Shown here: one piece after another, positions 22,167 through 30,226 of the stretch
Position numbering within the stretch: the first letter of the stretch is position 1
How the letters are laid out: every line of letters starts with the position of its first letter
From: Streptomyces huiliensis
GTDB lineage: Bacteria; Actinomycetota; Actinomycetes; Streptomycetales; Streptomycetaceae
Reading direction: 5' to 3'
Length of the DNA: 33,335 nt
Assembly: GCF_020037025.1 (NCBI RefSeq)
Contig: NZ_JAIQLH010000108.1
Span: 1 to 33,335, forward strand
Made by a program: the position numbers and the translations under genes
The notes under the pieces: model-generated
Databases searched by the model: none
What the model saw: the letters and a program-made list of their open reading frames with translations, nothing else
Told to the model about the DNA's origin: nothing

Positions 22167-22991
22167 ATGCTCACCCTGACTGTGACTTCCGTGAACGTGA
22201 ACGGGCTGCGCGCCGCCGCCAAGAAGGGCTTCGTGGAGTGGCTGGCGTCGACCGGCGCCGACGTCGTCTGCCTCCAGGAGGTCCGCGCCGAGCCGCACCA
22301 GCTCCCCGACGAGGTGCGCGACCCCGAGGGCTGGCACGCCTTCCACGCCCCCGCCGCGGCCAAGGGCCGGGCCGGCGTCTCCGTCTACTCCCGGCGCGAG
22401 CCCGACGCGGTCCGGGTCGGCTTCGGCTCCGCCGAGTTCGACGGCAGCGGGCGCTACCTGGAAGTCGACCTCCCGGGCGTCACGGTCGCCAGCCTCTACC
22501 TCCCCTCCGGCGAGGTCGGCACCGAGCGCCAGGACGAGAAGGAGCGCTTCATGGACGCGTTCCTCCCCTACCTCGTCTCCCTGAAGGCCCGCGCCGCGGC
22601 GGACGGCCGCGAGGTCCTCGTCTGCGGCGACTGGAACATCGCCCACCAGGAGGCCGACCTCAAGAACTGGAAGGCCAACCGCAAGAGCGCCGGCTTCCTC
22701 CCCGAGGAGCGCGCCTGGCTCACCAAGGTCTTCGAGGAGTACGTGGACGTCGTCCGCGCTCAGCACCCCGACGTCGCCGGCCCCTACTCCTGGTGGTCCT
22801 ACCGCGGCCGCGCCTTCGACAACGACTCCGGCTGGCGCATCGACTACCACGTCGCGACGCCCGGGCTGGCGGGGCGGGCCCTGAAGGCCCACGTCGAGCG
22901 CGCGGCCACGCACGCGGAGCGGTGGAGCGACCATGCGCCGGTGACGGTGGTGTACGGGGCGAGCCCCTCACTTCACGGTGCGGGGGCATGA
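22167..22991 (+). CDS. xthA: Exodeoxyribonuclease III
   Basis: ExoIII-type AP endonuclease and 3'-exonuclease in base-excision repair. The 274-residue product has the metal and catalytic motifs of the family: VNVNGLRAA, DVVCLQEVRA (metal Glu), VCGDWNIAH (Asp/Asn), GWRIDYHV and ERWSDHAPV (closing SDH with the catalytic His). A -10-like TATCGT ends seven bases upstream of ATG 22167, so translation is probably leaderless. Any longer frame upstream lacks family residues. Confidence 0.95.
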   Translation: MLTLTVTSVNVNGLRAAAKKGFVEWLASTGADVVCLQEVRAEPHQLPDEVRDPEGWHAFHAPAAAKGRAGVSVYSRREPDAVRVGFGSAEFDGSGRYLEVDLPGVTVASLYLPSGEVGTERQDEKERFMDAFLPYLVSLKARAAADGREVLVCGDWNIAHQEADLKNWKANRKSAGFLPEERAWLTKVFEEYVDVVRAQHPDVAGPYSWWSYRGRAFDNDSGWRIDYHVATPGLAGRALKAHVERAATHAERWSDHAPVTVVYGASPSLHGAGA

Positions 22992-23159
22992 CGCCGGTTC
23001 GGATGCGAGTCGGTCGCCGGCACCCCAAGGGCCTGCGGCCGACCTTGCCGCCGCTCGATCGGTCGGCTCCGGGCGCCGGAGTTTGTCTGCGCCTCACAAA
23101 AGCCTGACCAATGCCATAAAGCTGTTCTGCAATGCCGGGTAATTCGGTTAATGCGTTCG

Positions 23160-23178
23160 ATGCATCAACTGCATGCTT
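23160..23178 (+). promoter_or_regulatory. LysR-type site ATGCAT-N7-ATGCTT
   Basis: It has the same architecture as the site at 25970-25988. It spans about -63 to -45 from the predicted start near 23223, the usual recognition position for LysR activators. Confidence 0.55.
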
Positions 23179-23186
23179 CGAGGTTA

Positions 23187-23216
23187 TTGGTTATATCGTA
23201 AATTCCGCTCTACCGT
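23187..23216 (+). promoter_or_regulatory. Predicted promoter of the FAD monooxygenase
   Basis: TTGGTT (23187-23192), an 18-base spacer and TACCGT (23211-23216). The predicted start near 23223 is two bases before an in-frame GTG (23225). Confidence 0.45.
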
Positions 23217-23239
23217 AATTCTCGGTGGCTGACAGCACC

Positions 23240-23277
23240 CGGGCTCCCCTGACCCCCGCGGGGGAGCCCGCCTTTTT
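23240..23277 (+). terminator. Intrinsic terminator/attenuator in the monooxygenase leader
   Basis: A perfect 10-base-pair stem CGGGCTCCCC/GGGGAGCCCG is followed by CC and five T. It lies between the predicted promoter and the gene, so it would stop transcription unless bypassed. It could instead be the leftover terminator of a lost upstream gene. Confidence 0.75.
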
Positions 23278-23350
23278 CGTGACGACCGGTGTGGCGCCGT
23301 ATCCCGCACAGCCGGTCCGCGATTCGGGTGAGTCTCGGAAGGGTGGCGCG

Positions 23351-24958
23351 GTGATCAGTTCTGACTGCGATGTCGTAGTGGTCGGCGGAGGCCCGGTAGG
23401 GCTACTGCTGGCCTCCGAACTTTGCATGGCGGGTGCGTCCGTGCTCCTTGCGGAGCGAAGGCCCGAGGCGGACACCAGCATCAAAGCCGGAGTCCTGGGT
23501 CCTCTCGCGGTTGAGGCTTTGGAACGACGGGGCCTCGGAGAGCGGCTGGCCGCGGTGGAGCAGGAGCGCTTCCGCCAGGCGGCTGCGACGGCGGCGGCCG
23601 CGGCCGGTCTACCCGATCCGGCTCGGCTTCCCGCCTCGGCTGTTCGGCTGGGGCCCACCAATCACTTCGCCGGCCTGGAATATTTGGAGCCGGACCGCGT
23701 CAAGGGCTCCCAGCGCCGTCGGATGGCGGTCAATCAGTACGCCTTGGAGCTGATGCTGGCCGATCACGCCCGACGGCTGGGGGTGGACTTCCGTCGTGAA
23801 CATGAACTCATCGGATTGGAGCAGGACGCGGAAGGGGTGACCGCGCGGTTGGCGACACCCCGCGGTGAGAAGGTGGTGCGGGCTTCCTACCTGGCGGGCT
23901 GTGACGGTGGACACAGCACCGTGCGCAAGCTGTTGGGTATCGAATTCGAGGGCACCGGTCCCACCCTCACGGGCCGCCAGGCGGTGGTGGAACTGGCCGA
24001 TCCGGGTGCCCTGCGCCTGGGGTGGCACCGTAGCCCAGAAGGGATGCTGGCCTACGGACTCGGGGTGAAGCGAGTCTTCACCGTTGAGTTCGACGGCCCG
24101 CCCGCCGACAAGGACGCTCCGGTGACACTGGAGGAGATACAAGAGAGCATGCGCCGTACCAGCGGTGCGGACGTCGAAGTGCTGTCCGTCAAGGCTCCGG
24201 CCCGTTTCACCGACAACGCACGTCAGGCCAAGGAATACCGCCGGGGACGGGTATTCCTGGCGGGCGACGCCGCGCACGTGCACCCGCCGTTCGGCGCTCA
24301 GGGGTTGAACGTCGGCCTGCTGGATGCGGTGAACCTTGGGTGGAAGCTGGCCGCGGCCGTCGCGGGCCGGGCGGCGCAAGGCCTCCTGGACTCCTACGCC
24401 GCCGAACGGCAGCCCGCCGGGCGACGATTGATGCACAGTACGCGAGCTCAAACCGCATTGATGCGCACTGATGAGCACACCAGCGAGCTGCGCGAGCTGT
24501 TCGCTTCCCTCATGCGTTACGACGACGTCAACGAACATCTGTGGAACATCCTGACCGGCCTGGACGAGCGCTACGACTTGGGCGACCCCCACCCGTTGGT
24601 TGGCACACTGAGCCCCAACTGGAATGTGCGGCTGCGCGACGCGTGCCCCGGCAAGCCTGGGCCGCGGACGAATGTGGCCGAACTCATGGGCAGCGGCCGC
24701 GGCCTGTTGCTCAGCCTGACCACGAGCCCGCCTCTCGGCTGGTCCTCCCAGGTGGACTCGGTGGCTGTGGTCCCGGACACCAGCGGCGTGGATGCGGGAG
24801 GATCGGAGGCGGCCTCGTATGCCGACCTGCAGGCTCTGGAAGCGATGCTGCTCAGACCGGACGGGTGCATCGCCTGGGTCGGCACCGCCGGCGGTACCAC
24901 GCCAGGGCGACCGTCTTTGTCGCAGGCCCTGAGCCGGTGGTTCGGCGACCGCACCTGA
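23351..24958 (+). CDS. FAD-dependent aromatic monooxygenase (group A)
   Basis: The 535-residue flavoprotein hydroxylase is of the kind that modifies aromatic polyketides. It has the N-terminal FAD fold CDVVVVGGGPVGLLLASEL (GxGxxG), the LAGCDGGHSTVRKLLG DG motif and the FAD-ribityl motif FLAGDAAHVHPPFGAQGLN. A C-terminal thioredoxin-like part ends near CIAWVGTAGG. It probably uses NAD(P)H to hydroxylate the naphthol or naphthoquinone made by the RppA-type synthase in this cluster. GTG 23351 has a GGAAGG site. A leaderless in-frame GTG at 23225 would add 42 residues unrelated to the family. It is convergent with the LysR gene. Confidence 0.88.
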   Translation: MISSDCDVVVVGGGPVGLLLASELCMAGASVLLAERRPEADTSIKAGVLGPLAVEALERRGLGERLAAVEQERFRQAAATAAAAAGLPDPARLPASAVRLGPTNHFAGLEYLEPDRVKGSQRRRMAVNQYALELMLADHARRLGVDFRREHELIGLEQDAEGVTARLATPRGEKVVRASYLAGCDGGHSTVRKLLGIEFEGTGPTLTGRQAVVELADPGALRLGWHRSPEGMLAYGLGVKRVFTVEFDGPPADKDAPVTLEEIQESMRRTSGADVEVLSVKAPARFTDNARQAKEYRRGRVFLAGDAAHVHPPFGAQGLNVGLLDAVNLGWKLAAAVAGRAAQGLLDSYAAERQPAGRRLMHSTRAQTALMRTDEHTSELRELFASLMRYDDVNEHLWNILTGLDERYDLGDPHPLVGTLSPNWNVRLRDACPGKPGPRTNVAELMGSGRGLLLSLTTSPPLGWSSQVDSVAVVPDTSGVDAGGSEAASYADLQALEAMLLRPDGCIAWVGTAGGTTPGRPSLSQALSRWFGDRT

Positions 24959-25003
24959 CAGGACGGATGTCGGCCAACGCGGGCCCAGCCGCCCGGGACA
25001 CGG

Positions 25004-25975
25004 TCAACGAACGGCTGTCTGGGGCGGCTGGGCGGCAGGAACGTCGTCGGGCTCCAGCATGGCTTCGACCGAATGACGGATGCGGGATCGCAGCCACTGG
25101 TGAGCCGGGTCGGAGTCGTCGCGCGGATGCCAGGCGAGGGACAGCTGCAAAGGCGGCAGGGGGACGGGTAGTTCTCGGGTGATCAGGCCGAGGGTGCGTA
25201 CGTTGATGCGGTACTGACGCCAGGGGAACAGACCGATCATGTCGTGTCGGTTGGCCAGCATCAGCAGCGTGGCGGCGAACGTCGGGGCGACCACAGCAGC
25301 CCGGCGGTTGAGCCCCAGCGCGGCCAGGGCGTCGTCCAGGGGGCCGCTCAGGCGCCCGCGGCGCGAGGTGACGATGTGCCGGGCCTTGGCCACTCGTTCA
25401 GCAGTGAGTTCACCTTCGGCCAGAGGGTGGTCGGGACGCATGACCACGACGGTGTGGTCGCTGATGAGCAACTCCGTGCGCACTTCTGGAGCGAGCGGTC
25501 CCAGAACGCCCAATTGAAGGTCGATGCTGCCGTCCCGTAGACCGGTGTGATCGCCGGGCGGCTCTGCGAGGAAGCGCAGCGTCACGCCGGGCGCTTGCTG
25601 TTCGACGCAGGTGAGCAGGTGATCGCCGACAGAGGTGACCATTGCGTCGTTGGCGCATATGGTGAAGGTGCGGCTCAGAGAGCGGAGATCGATCTCGCCG
25701 GCAGGGGCGAGCACCGCGTGGGCGCGCTGCACCAAGGCGCGTACTTCCGCACGCATTGCCACAGCCCGCGGAGTGGGCTGCATGGCATGGCCTGCGCGGA
25801 CCAGGACGGGGTCCTCGACGACTTTGCGTATGCGCCCCAGGGTGCGGCTCATCGCCGGCTCGGAAACAGCGAGACGGGCAGCGGCGGCGGTGACGGAGCA
25901 CTCCTCCAGCAAGGCGTCGAGGGCAATGAGCAGGTTCAAATCCAGCTTCGCATGCACGGCGTGCATCTTATGCAT
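25004..25975 (-). CDS. LysR-type regulator of the polyketide cluster
   Basis: The 323-residue protein has an N-terminal winged helix: LDLNLLIALDALLEECSVTA, then AARLAVSEPAMSRTLGRIRK, a typical LysR recognition helix. An effector-binding domain follows from about residue 95 (LRSLSRTFTICANDAMV). The start is uncertain: ATG 25975 and ATG 25966 are both possible and neither has a good ribosome site. It is divergent from the MFS exporter, and a symmetric ATGCAT-N7-ATGCAT site sits over its start, as expected for an autoregulated LysR activator. A matching site lies upstream of the FAD monooxygenase. Confidence 0.9.
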   Translation of the reverse strand: MHKMHAVHAKLDLNLLIALDALLEECSVTAAAARLAVSEPAMSRTLGRIRKVVEDPVLVRAGHAMQPTPRAVAMRAEVRALVQRAHAVLAPAGEIDLRSLSRTFTICANDAMVTSVGDHLLTCVEQQAPGVTLRFLAEPPGDHTGLRDGSIDLQLGVLGPLAPEVRTELLISDHTVVVMRPDHPLAEGELTAERVAKARHIVTSRRGRLSGPLDDALAALGLNRRAAVVAPTFAATLLMLANRHDMIGLFPWRQYRINVRTLGLITRELPVPLPPLQLSLAWHPRDDSDPAHQWLRSRIRHSVEAMLEPDDVPAAQPPQTAVR

Positions 25976-25988
25976 CACCACTATGCAT
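25970..25988. promoter_or_regulatory. LysR-type site ATGCAT-CACCACT-ATGCAT
   Basis: Perfect 6-base arms, 7-base spacer. It abuts the -35 of the exporter promoter on one side and overlaps the LysR start codon on the other, fitting activation plus autorepression. Confidence 0.6.
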
Positions 25989-26017
25989 TTGAAGCCATGT
26001 TCCCTTGTTTCTAATGT
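25989..26017 (+). promoter_or_regulatory. Promoter of the MFS exporter
   Basis: TTGAAG (25989-25994), a 17-base spacer and TAATGT (26012-26017). The predicted start near 26024 gives a leader of about 24 bases carrying GGAAGG. Confidence 0.65.
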
Positions 26018-26047
26018 CGTTGACGCACCGTCGAGGAAAGGAAGGAC

Positions 26048-27610
26048 ATGACTGCGGAGAGCGCAGCGAGGCCCCACGCCGACCGTAACCGTGAGGTGGG
26101 GCGGCAACCGAACCGGGCAGCGGACACCGCTCCCGGCCGGGCGGCGCGGCACACGGTCCCGCGCCTGATGAACGCCGCCGTCATCGCCGTCCAGGCCATG
26201 GTCTCCGGCGTCAACCTGGCCATTCCTCAGCTGTCCGCGAGCGATCTGCATCCCTCGGCCACTCAGGTGGTGTGGATCGTGGACATCTACCTGCTCGTCT
26301 TCGCCGGGCTCCTCATCCCGGCGGGAGCGCTGGGCGACCGGCTGGGCCGGAAGCCGGTGCTTGTCACCGGACTGGTCACCTTCGGTCTGGGCTGTCTGGG
26401 CTGCGCGCTCTCTCCGAACGTCACGGTCCTCCTCATCAGCCGGGCCGTCGCAGGCCTGGGCGCGGCTTTGGTCATGCCGGCCACCCTCGCCCTCTCACTC
26501 GCCGTGACCCCACCCCGCGAGCGCGGCAAGGCGGTGGGCGCCTGGTCGGGCGCGACCGGCTTGGGCGGCATGCTGGGCAACCTTCTCGCCGGTACCACCC
26601 TGCAGTTCTTCTCCTGGCCCGTGTTCTTCGGCCTCTTCGTCCCGATCGCCGTGCTGCTCGCTGCACTGGCCGGCCGGTGGGCCCCGGATACCGAACGCCA
26701 CCCGGTCCGGCCCGACGGCCCCGGCACCGTCCTGCTGGTGGCAACGCTCACAGCCCTGCTGTTCGGTCTTATCGAAGGGCGCGAGCTGGGGTGGACGTCG
26801 ACCCCGGTCCTGATGGCATTTGCCGCGGCCGCCGTCGTCGGCACGATTTTTGTCATCCACGCCCTGCGCAGTGACTGCCCTCTGGTCGACCTCCGACTGC
26901 TGAAGACACCCGCGGTGGGCTCCGGCGTACTCGGGGTCGCGGCCGCCTTCCTGGGCATGTTCAGTCTCTTCTTCCTCAACGCCCAGTACCTGCACTACGC
27001 CAAAGGATTCAGTGCCGCCGAGACGGGCTTGGCCATCCTGCCGCAGGGCCTGTGCATGAAGCTGGTCTCGCCCCGGTCTGCCCGGCTGGTCACCCGCTGG
27101 GGCACCCGCCGGGTCGTGGCCGCCGGCATGTCGCTGATCACCGCCGGGCTCGTGCTGATGTCCCTGGCCACCTCCACGACGCCGTACTGGCAGTACGCGA
27201 TCGCACTGCTCGTCATGGCCACCGGTATGGGGCTGGCCACCCCGCCCCTGTCCAGCGGAATCGTCGCGGCTTTGCCCAAGAGCCAGAGTGGTCTGGGGTC
27301 CGCCCTCAACAGCACCGCCCGAGAAATCGGCAGTGCCATCGGCATCGCCGTCGTCGCCACCGTCGTCACCAGCCGGTTCCTCACCCACCTGCCGCCGGGT
27401 GTCGCGGAAGAGGCGCACTCGGCCTCGGACGCCATGATGACCGCCGATCACCTGGGCGCTGCCCAGCACACAGCCGCGGTGAAAGCGTTCACCGACGCGA
27501 TGGCCAAGGGTTACTGCGTCATCGCTGTCGTCGTCGCGGTCATCACCCTTGTGACCCTCGTCTGGCTCGGTCGTGTTCAGCGGACCGACACGCGGCAGGC
27601 GGCACTGTGA
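26048..27610 (+). CDS. MFS drug exporter, DHA2 (14-helix) family
   Basis: The 520-residue proton antiporter has motif A LGDRLGRKPVLVTGL, a basic-rich cytoplasmic N terminus of about 38 residues, and 14 hydrophobic helices. Motif C-like GATGLGGMLGNLLAG in helix 5 is typical of efflux pumps. It probably exports the naphthoquinone product and gives self-resistance. The GGAAGG site is six bases upstream of ATG 26048. Its stop overlaps the start of the CdsA-like gene (GTGA), so the two are translationally coupled. A LysR-type operator lies in its promoter. Confidence 0.92.
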   Translation: MTAESAARPHADRNREVGRQPNRAADTAPGRAARHTVPRLMNAAVIAVQAMVSGVNLAIPQLSASDLHPSATQVVWIVDIYLLVFAGLLIPAGALGDRLGRKPVLVTGLVTFGLGCLGCALSPNVTVLLISRAVAGLGAALVMPATLALSLAVTPPRERGKAVGAWSGATGLGGMLGNLLAGTTLQFFSWPVFFGLFVPIAVLLAALAGRWAPDTERHPVRPDGPGTVLLVATLTALLFGLIEGRELGWTSTPVLMAFAAAAVVGTIFVIHALRSDCPLVDLRLLKTPAVGSGVLGVAAAFLGMFSLFFLNAQYLHYAKGFSAAETGLAILPQGLCMKLVSPRSARLVTRWGTRRVVAAGMSLITAGLVLMSLATSTTPYWQYAIALLVMATGMGLATPPLSSGIVAALPKSQSGLGSALNSTAREIGSAIGIAVVATVVTSRFLTHLPPGVAEEAHSASDAMMTADHLGAAQHTAAVKAFTDAMAKGYCVIAVVVAVITLVTLVWLGRVQRTDTRQAAL

Positions 27611-28464
27611 TCGCCATCCGACAGACCACGGAAGTGGTGGTTCCGGAGACGGGCGAGGACCGCACGGCGTCGGGACGGGCCGGCCGGAACCTCTACCAGG
27701 CCGTGACGGTTGGCGTTCTCCTGGGGGCGGTGGTCTGCACCGCTCTGGCCACCACTCCTTTGGTGTTCGCCGTCCTGATCGGCATCGCGTTGACGATGGC
27801 GATCGTCGAACTGGCGCGGGGCCTGCGTCGCGCAGGCGTACACGTGGCGGTTTTTCCCCTCCACCTCGGTAGCCAGGCCACTCTGTGGCTGTGCTGGCGT
27901 TACGGTGAGCCGGGGCTGTTGCGTGGGCTGGCAGCTGCGGTTCTCCTGTGTCTGGCATGGCGCGTGGCTCGGGGCCCTGCCGACTACGTGCGTGACGCAT
28001 CCGCCTCCGTCTTGCTCCTGGGCTACATATGCCTGCCCGCTTGCTGCGCCGTACTGCTCGAAGAGAGGCGGCACGGCGCACTCTTGCTGGTGTGCGTACT
28101 GGCTTGCGTCTCGGCGTCCGACACCGCTGGATACGCGGTCGGGGCGCTGCTGGGGCGGCACCGCATGGCGCCGGCCATCAGCCCTGGCAAGAGCTGGGAA
28201 GGATTCGCCGGCTCGCTGCTCACCTCGACCGCTGTCGGTGCCCTCGCCCTCGGCTGGGTGGGACGCGCTCCGTGGCCGGCCGGCGCCCTGTTCGGTCTGC
28301 TCATCGCGCTGGCGGCCGTCGGCGGTGATCTCGTCGAATCCACCGTCAAACGGGACCTGGGCATCAAGGACATGAGCGCGCTGCTGCCCGGACACGGCGG
28401 GCTCATGGACCGCTTGGACTCTGTTCTTCCCGCGATGGTCACTGCCTGGATCGTGCTCCGCTAA
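27607..28464 (+). CDS. CdsA-like phosphatidate cytidylyltransferase
   Basis: CdsA makes CDP-diacylglycerol from phosphatidate and CTP in the membrane. The 285-residue protein has about eight hydrophobic helices and the C-terminal family signature: STVKRDLGIKD followed by GHGGLMDRLDS. ISPGKSWEGFAGS is also conserved. It starts at GTG 27607 inside the exporter stop, so it is co-expressed with the exporter. A CdsA homologue inside a polyketide cluster is unusual. It may remodel membrane lipid for export or resistance, or modify the product. It is probably not the essential housekeeping cdsA. Its N terminus is variable. Confidence 0.85.
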   Translation: MIAIRQTTEVVVPETGEDRTASGRAGRNLYQAVTVGVLLGAVVCTALATTPLVFAVLIGIALTMAIVELARGLRRAGVHVAVFPLHLGSQATLWLCWRYGEPGLLRGLAAAVLLCLAWRVARGPADYVRDASASVLLLGYICLPACCAVLLEERRHGALLLVCVLACVSASDTAGYAVGALLGRHRMAPAISPGKSWEGFAGSLLTSTAVGALALGWVGRAPWPAGALFGLLIALAAVGGDLVESTVKRDLGIKDMSALLPGHGGLMDRLDSVLPAMVTAWIVLR

Positions 28465-28991
28465 TTGCCGCCCGAGTGCTTATTGGTTGAGCCTCGTACT
28501 TCCGCGAGGAGAAAATGCCCGAGGTTTGGTCAAATAGGTGAACAATGCTGCCCACCTGCAAGGGTGGGGACCGCCACCTAGAGGCGGCCGTCTCTTCCCC
28601 GCCCTGCTCACCGGGGTGCTGGGTCCCGACCGGCGGCATCTGCCGCAGGGAACGCCCGGGGGACTCTACCGTCGGCTTTCTCCGTCACCGTCCGGCTCGT
28701 GCGCAGCGGGCGCCGTCGCCGGGATCCGGCAAAAGAAGTCACCGCACAGACGGGACGTTCCCGCCGGTAATCTTATGGGAGCTTATGGATGGTCGAGGCC
28801 GGCGGGCGGGGGGAGGCCATTGCGGTGAGTTTTGTCTGGCAATGACTCCGCAAAAAAGGTAAACAAACGTTGCATGTTACACGCCAGTGGTGAAGGATTG
28901 GCGAAAGATCGAAAGGTGCGCGCCGTCGTCAATCGGTAGACTGCCAAATGGGGGGACGTTGCTTAACAAGTCAACAGGGGGCAGGAATCGC
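28465..28991. other. 527-base region between the CdsA-like and HxlR genes
   Basis: No credible gene is present. The middle is ordinary high-GC sequence with a small hairpin (CCGCC/GGCGG near 28570). The right part, from about 28830, is AT-rich with an A6 run, TTGCATGTTACACG and a -10-like TAGACT (28937-28942), suggesting the HxlR promoter. No transposase remnant could be identified. Confidence 0.5.
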
Positions 28992-29336
28992 ATGAATGCC
29001 AATGACCTGCAAGCGGCGCACTCGGCCATCGGATTGGTCTCCAAGAAGTGGGACCTGTTTGTGCTGGCCTCTCTGCAGAGCGGTCCTCGGGGGCACTCGG
29101 AAACAGCGCGGCTGACCGGAATGGACCGCAAGCAGCTCACGCGGGTGCTGCGCCGTCTGGAAGACGCCGGCCTCGTCTCCCGGCGTGTCGACATCCGGCG
29201 CTCGCCCATCCGCGTCTGGTACGGGCTGACCGCGGCCGGCTGGCAACTTCTCGGCCTGGTGGCCCCGTTCGCCGACTGGTGGCAGCAGGGCGCCGAGGGA
29301 CAAGTCTGCGAGCCGAGGCGAACCTGTCCGGCCTGA
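28992..29336 (+). CDS. HxlR-family transcription regulator
   Basis: This 114-residue winged-helix protein is of the HxlR family, often redox- or quinone-responsive. It shows LVSKKWDLFVLASLQSGPR (start of the domain), DRKQLTRVLRRLEDAGLVSRR (recognition helix and wing) and YGLTAAGWQLL. HxlR proteins typically begin with a Cys in C-P-V; here the N terminus lacks it, but a Cys occurs near the C terminus in CEPRRTC. It sits convergent to the FMN reductase-cupin-RppA operon and may sense quinones made by that operon. The CDS end lies inside a 26-base tandem duplication. Confidence 0.88.
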   Translation: MNANDLQAAHSAIGLVSKKWDLFVLASLQSGPRGHSETARLTGMDRKQLTRVLRRLEDAGLVSRRVDIRRSPIRVWYGLTAAGWQLLGLVAPFADWWQQGAEGQVCEPRRTCPA

Positions 29337-29374
29337 CGAAGGGTGGGGCCTGTCCGGCCTGACGAAGGGTGGGG
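29323..29374 (+). repeat. 26-base perfect tandem duplication
   Basis: Two identical 26-base units (29323-29348 and 29349-29374), starting CCTGTCCGGCCTGACGAAGG. The first contains the HxlR stop codon. Perfect identity points to a recent duplication. Confidence 0.9.
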
Positions 29375-29376
29375 GC

Positions 29377-29420
29377 CGAGTGCGGTGAGCGCCGACGCGA
29401 GTCGCCGCTCACCGCACTCG
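29377..29420. terminator. Bidirectional terminator between hxlR and the FMN reductase gene
   Basis: Perfect 15-base-pair stem CGAGTGCGGTGAGCG/CGCTCACCGCACTCG with a 14-base loop, in the gap between two convergent genes. Confidence 0.85.
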
Positions 29421-29427
29421 TGATCCT

Positions 29428-30213
29428 CTAGGGCCTGCCCGCTTGCGGTGACCGGCCTCGGGGGCCTGCTTCGGCCCGAGCCTCCTCGATCCATTTCCGC
29501 ACTGTCTCCGGCCTGTGACCCGCGCTGCGCAGGCGCTCGGCCACCACCTCCGGCGCTGCGCCGTCTCCCAGCGCCTGCCGCACGTACGGTAGGAACCGGG
29601 CCCGCTCGATGTCCGGCCGTTGACGCTCCACCGCCTGCCACAGCGCCCGCGGTGCCTGCGCTTCCAGTACATCCGCCAGCACCCGCAGCTGTGCCCGGAT
29701 CAGATCCACGGTCACCGCGTCGGTCAGCACCACGGTGCCGTCCGGAGCGGTCGTCAGGGCGCTGGGGGCGGAGGCGACGACGACTTCCGGCTCGGGCACC
29801 ACGAGGTTGCCCAGCCCGCTGAGGAGGCCGCGGGTATCCCCGAGGCAGCGCAGGCCGTTCATCCTGCCCAGAGTGGCCACCCACACGACGATGCCCTTGC
29901 CGGCCAGGGCTCCTCGGCCGTGAGGCCGCGAGAGCCAGTCCACGGCGTTCTTCACCACGCCCGGGATGGCATGGTTGTACTCGGGAGTGGCGATCACAAG
30001 CCCGTCCGCGGCCGCCACCGCTTCACGTAGCCGAGCCACGGCCGGGACGGGCGGGTCGGTATCGATGTCTTCGTCGTAGACGGGGACATCCGCCAGACCT
30101 TCGAAGAAATCCCACGTCAGGTCCGGCGGGGCCAATCTCTCGGCCGCTCGCAACAGACGGGTGTTGAACGAATCGCGGCGCAGCGATCCGGACAGCGCCA
30201 GAATCCGGTGCAT
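29428..30213 (-). CDS. NADPH-dependent FMN reductase (flavodoxin fold)
   Basis: The 261-residue protein begins with the flavin-binding segment MHRILALSGSLRRDSFNTRL. It contains TPEYNHAIPGVVKNAVDWLS, the second FMN-binding motif. These enzymes reduce FMN or quinones with NAD(P)H. Here it may supply reduced flavin or reduce the naphthoquinone product. The C-terminal ~70 residues form an extra helical part not needed for the fold (DIERARFLPYVRQALGD...). A GGAGG site precedes ATG 30213, 13 bases after the cupin stop, so it is the last gene of the rppA-cupin-reductase operon. Confidence 0.88.
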   Translation of the reverse strand: MHRILALSGSLRRDSFNTRLLRAAERLAPPDLTWDFFEGLADVPVYDEDIDTDPPVPAVARLREAVAAADGLVIATPEYNHAIPGVVKNAVDWLSRPHGRGALAGKGIVVWVATLGRMNGLRCLGDTRGLLSGLGNLVVPEPEVVVASAPSALTTAPDGTVVLTDAVTVDLIRAQLRVLADVLEAQAPRALWQAVERQRPDIERARFLPYVRQALGDGAAPEVVAERLRSAGHRPETVRKWIEEARAEAGPRGRSPQAGRP

Positions 30214-30226
30214 GGGCCTCCTCCGC

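Larger units (their letters stand above)
22992..23350 (+). other. Control region upstream of the FAD monooxygenase
   Basis: Between exodeoxyribonuclease III and the monooxygenase lies an AT-richer stretch (about 23090-23220). It holds a LysR-type site, a promoter and an intrinsic terminator hairpin before the monooxygenase ribosome site. It also marks the left edge of the polyketide cluster. Confidence 0.6.
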
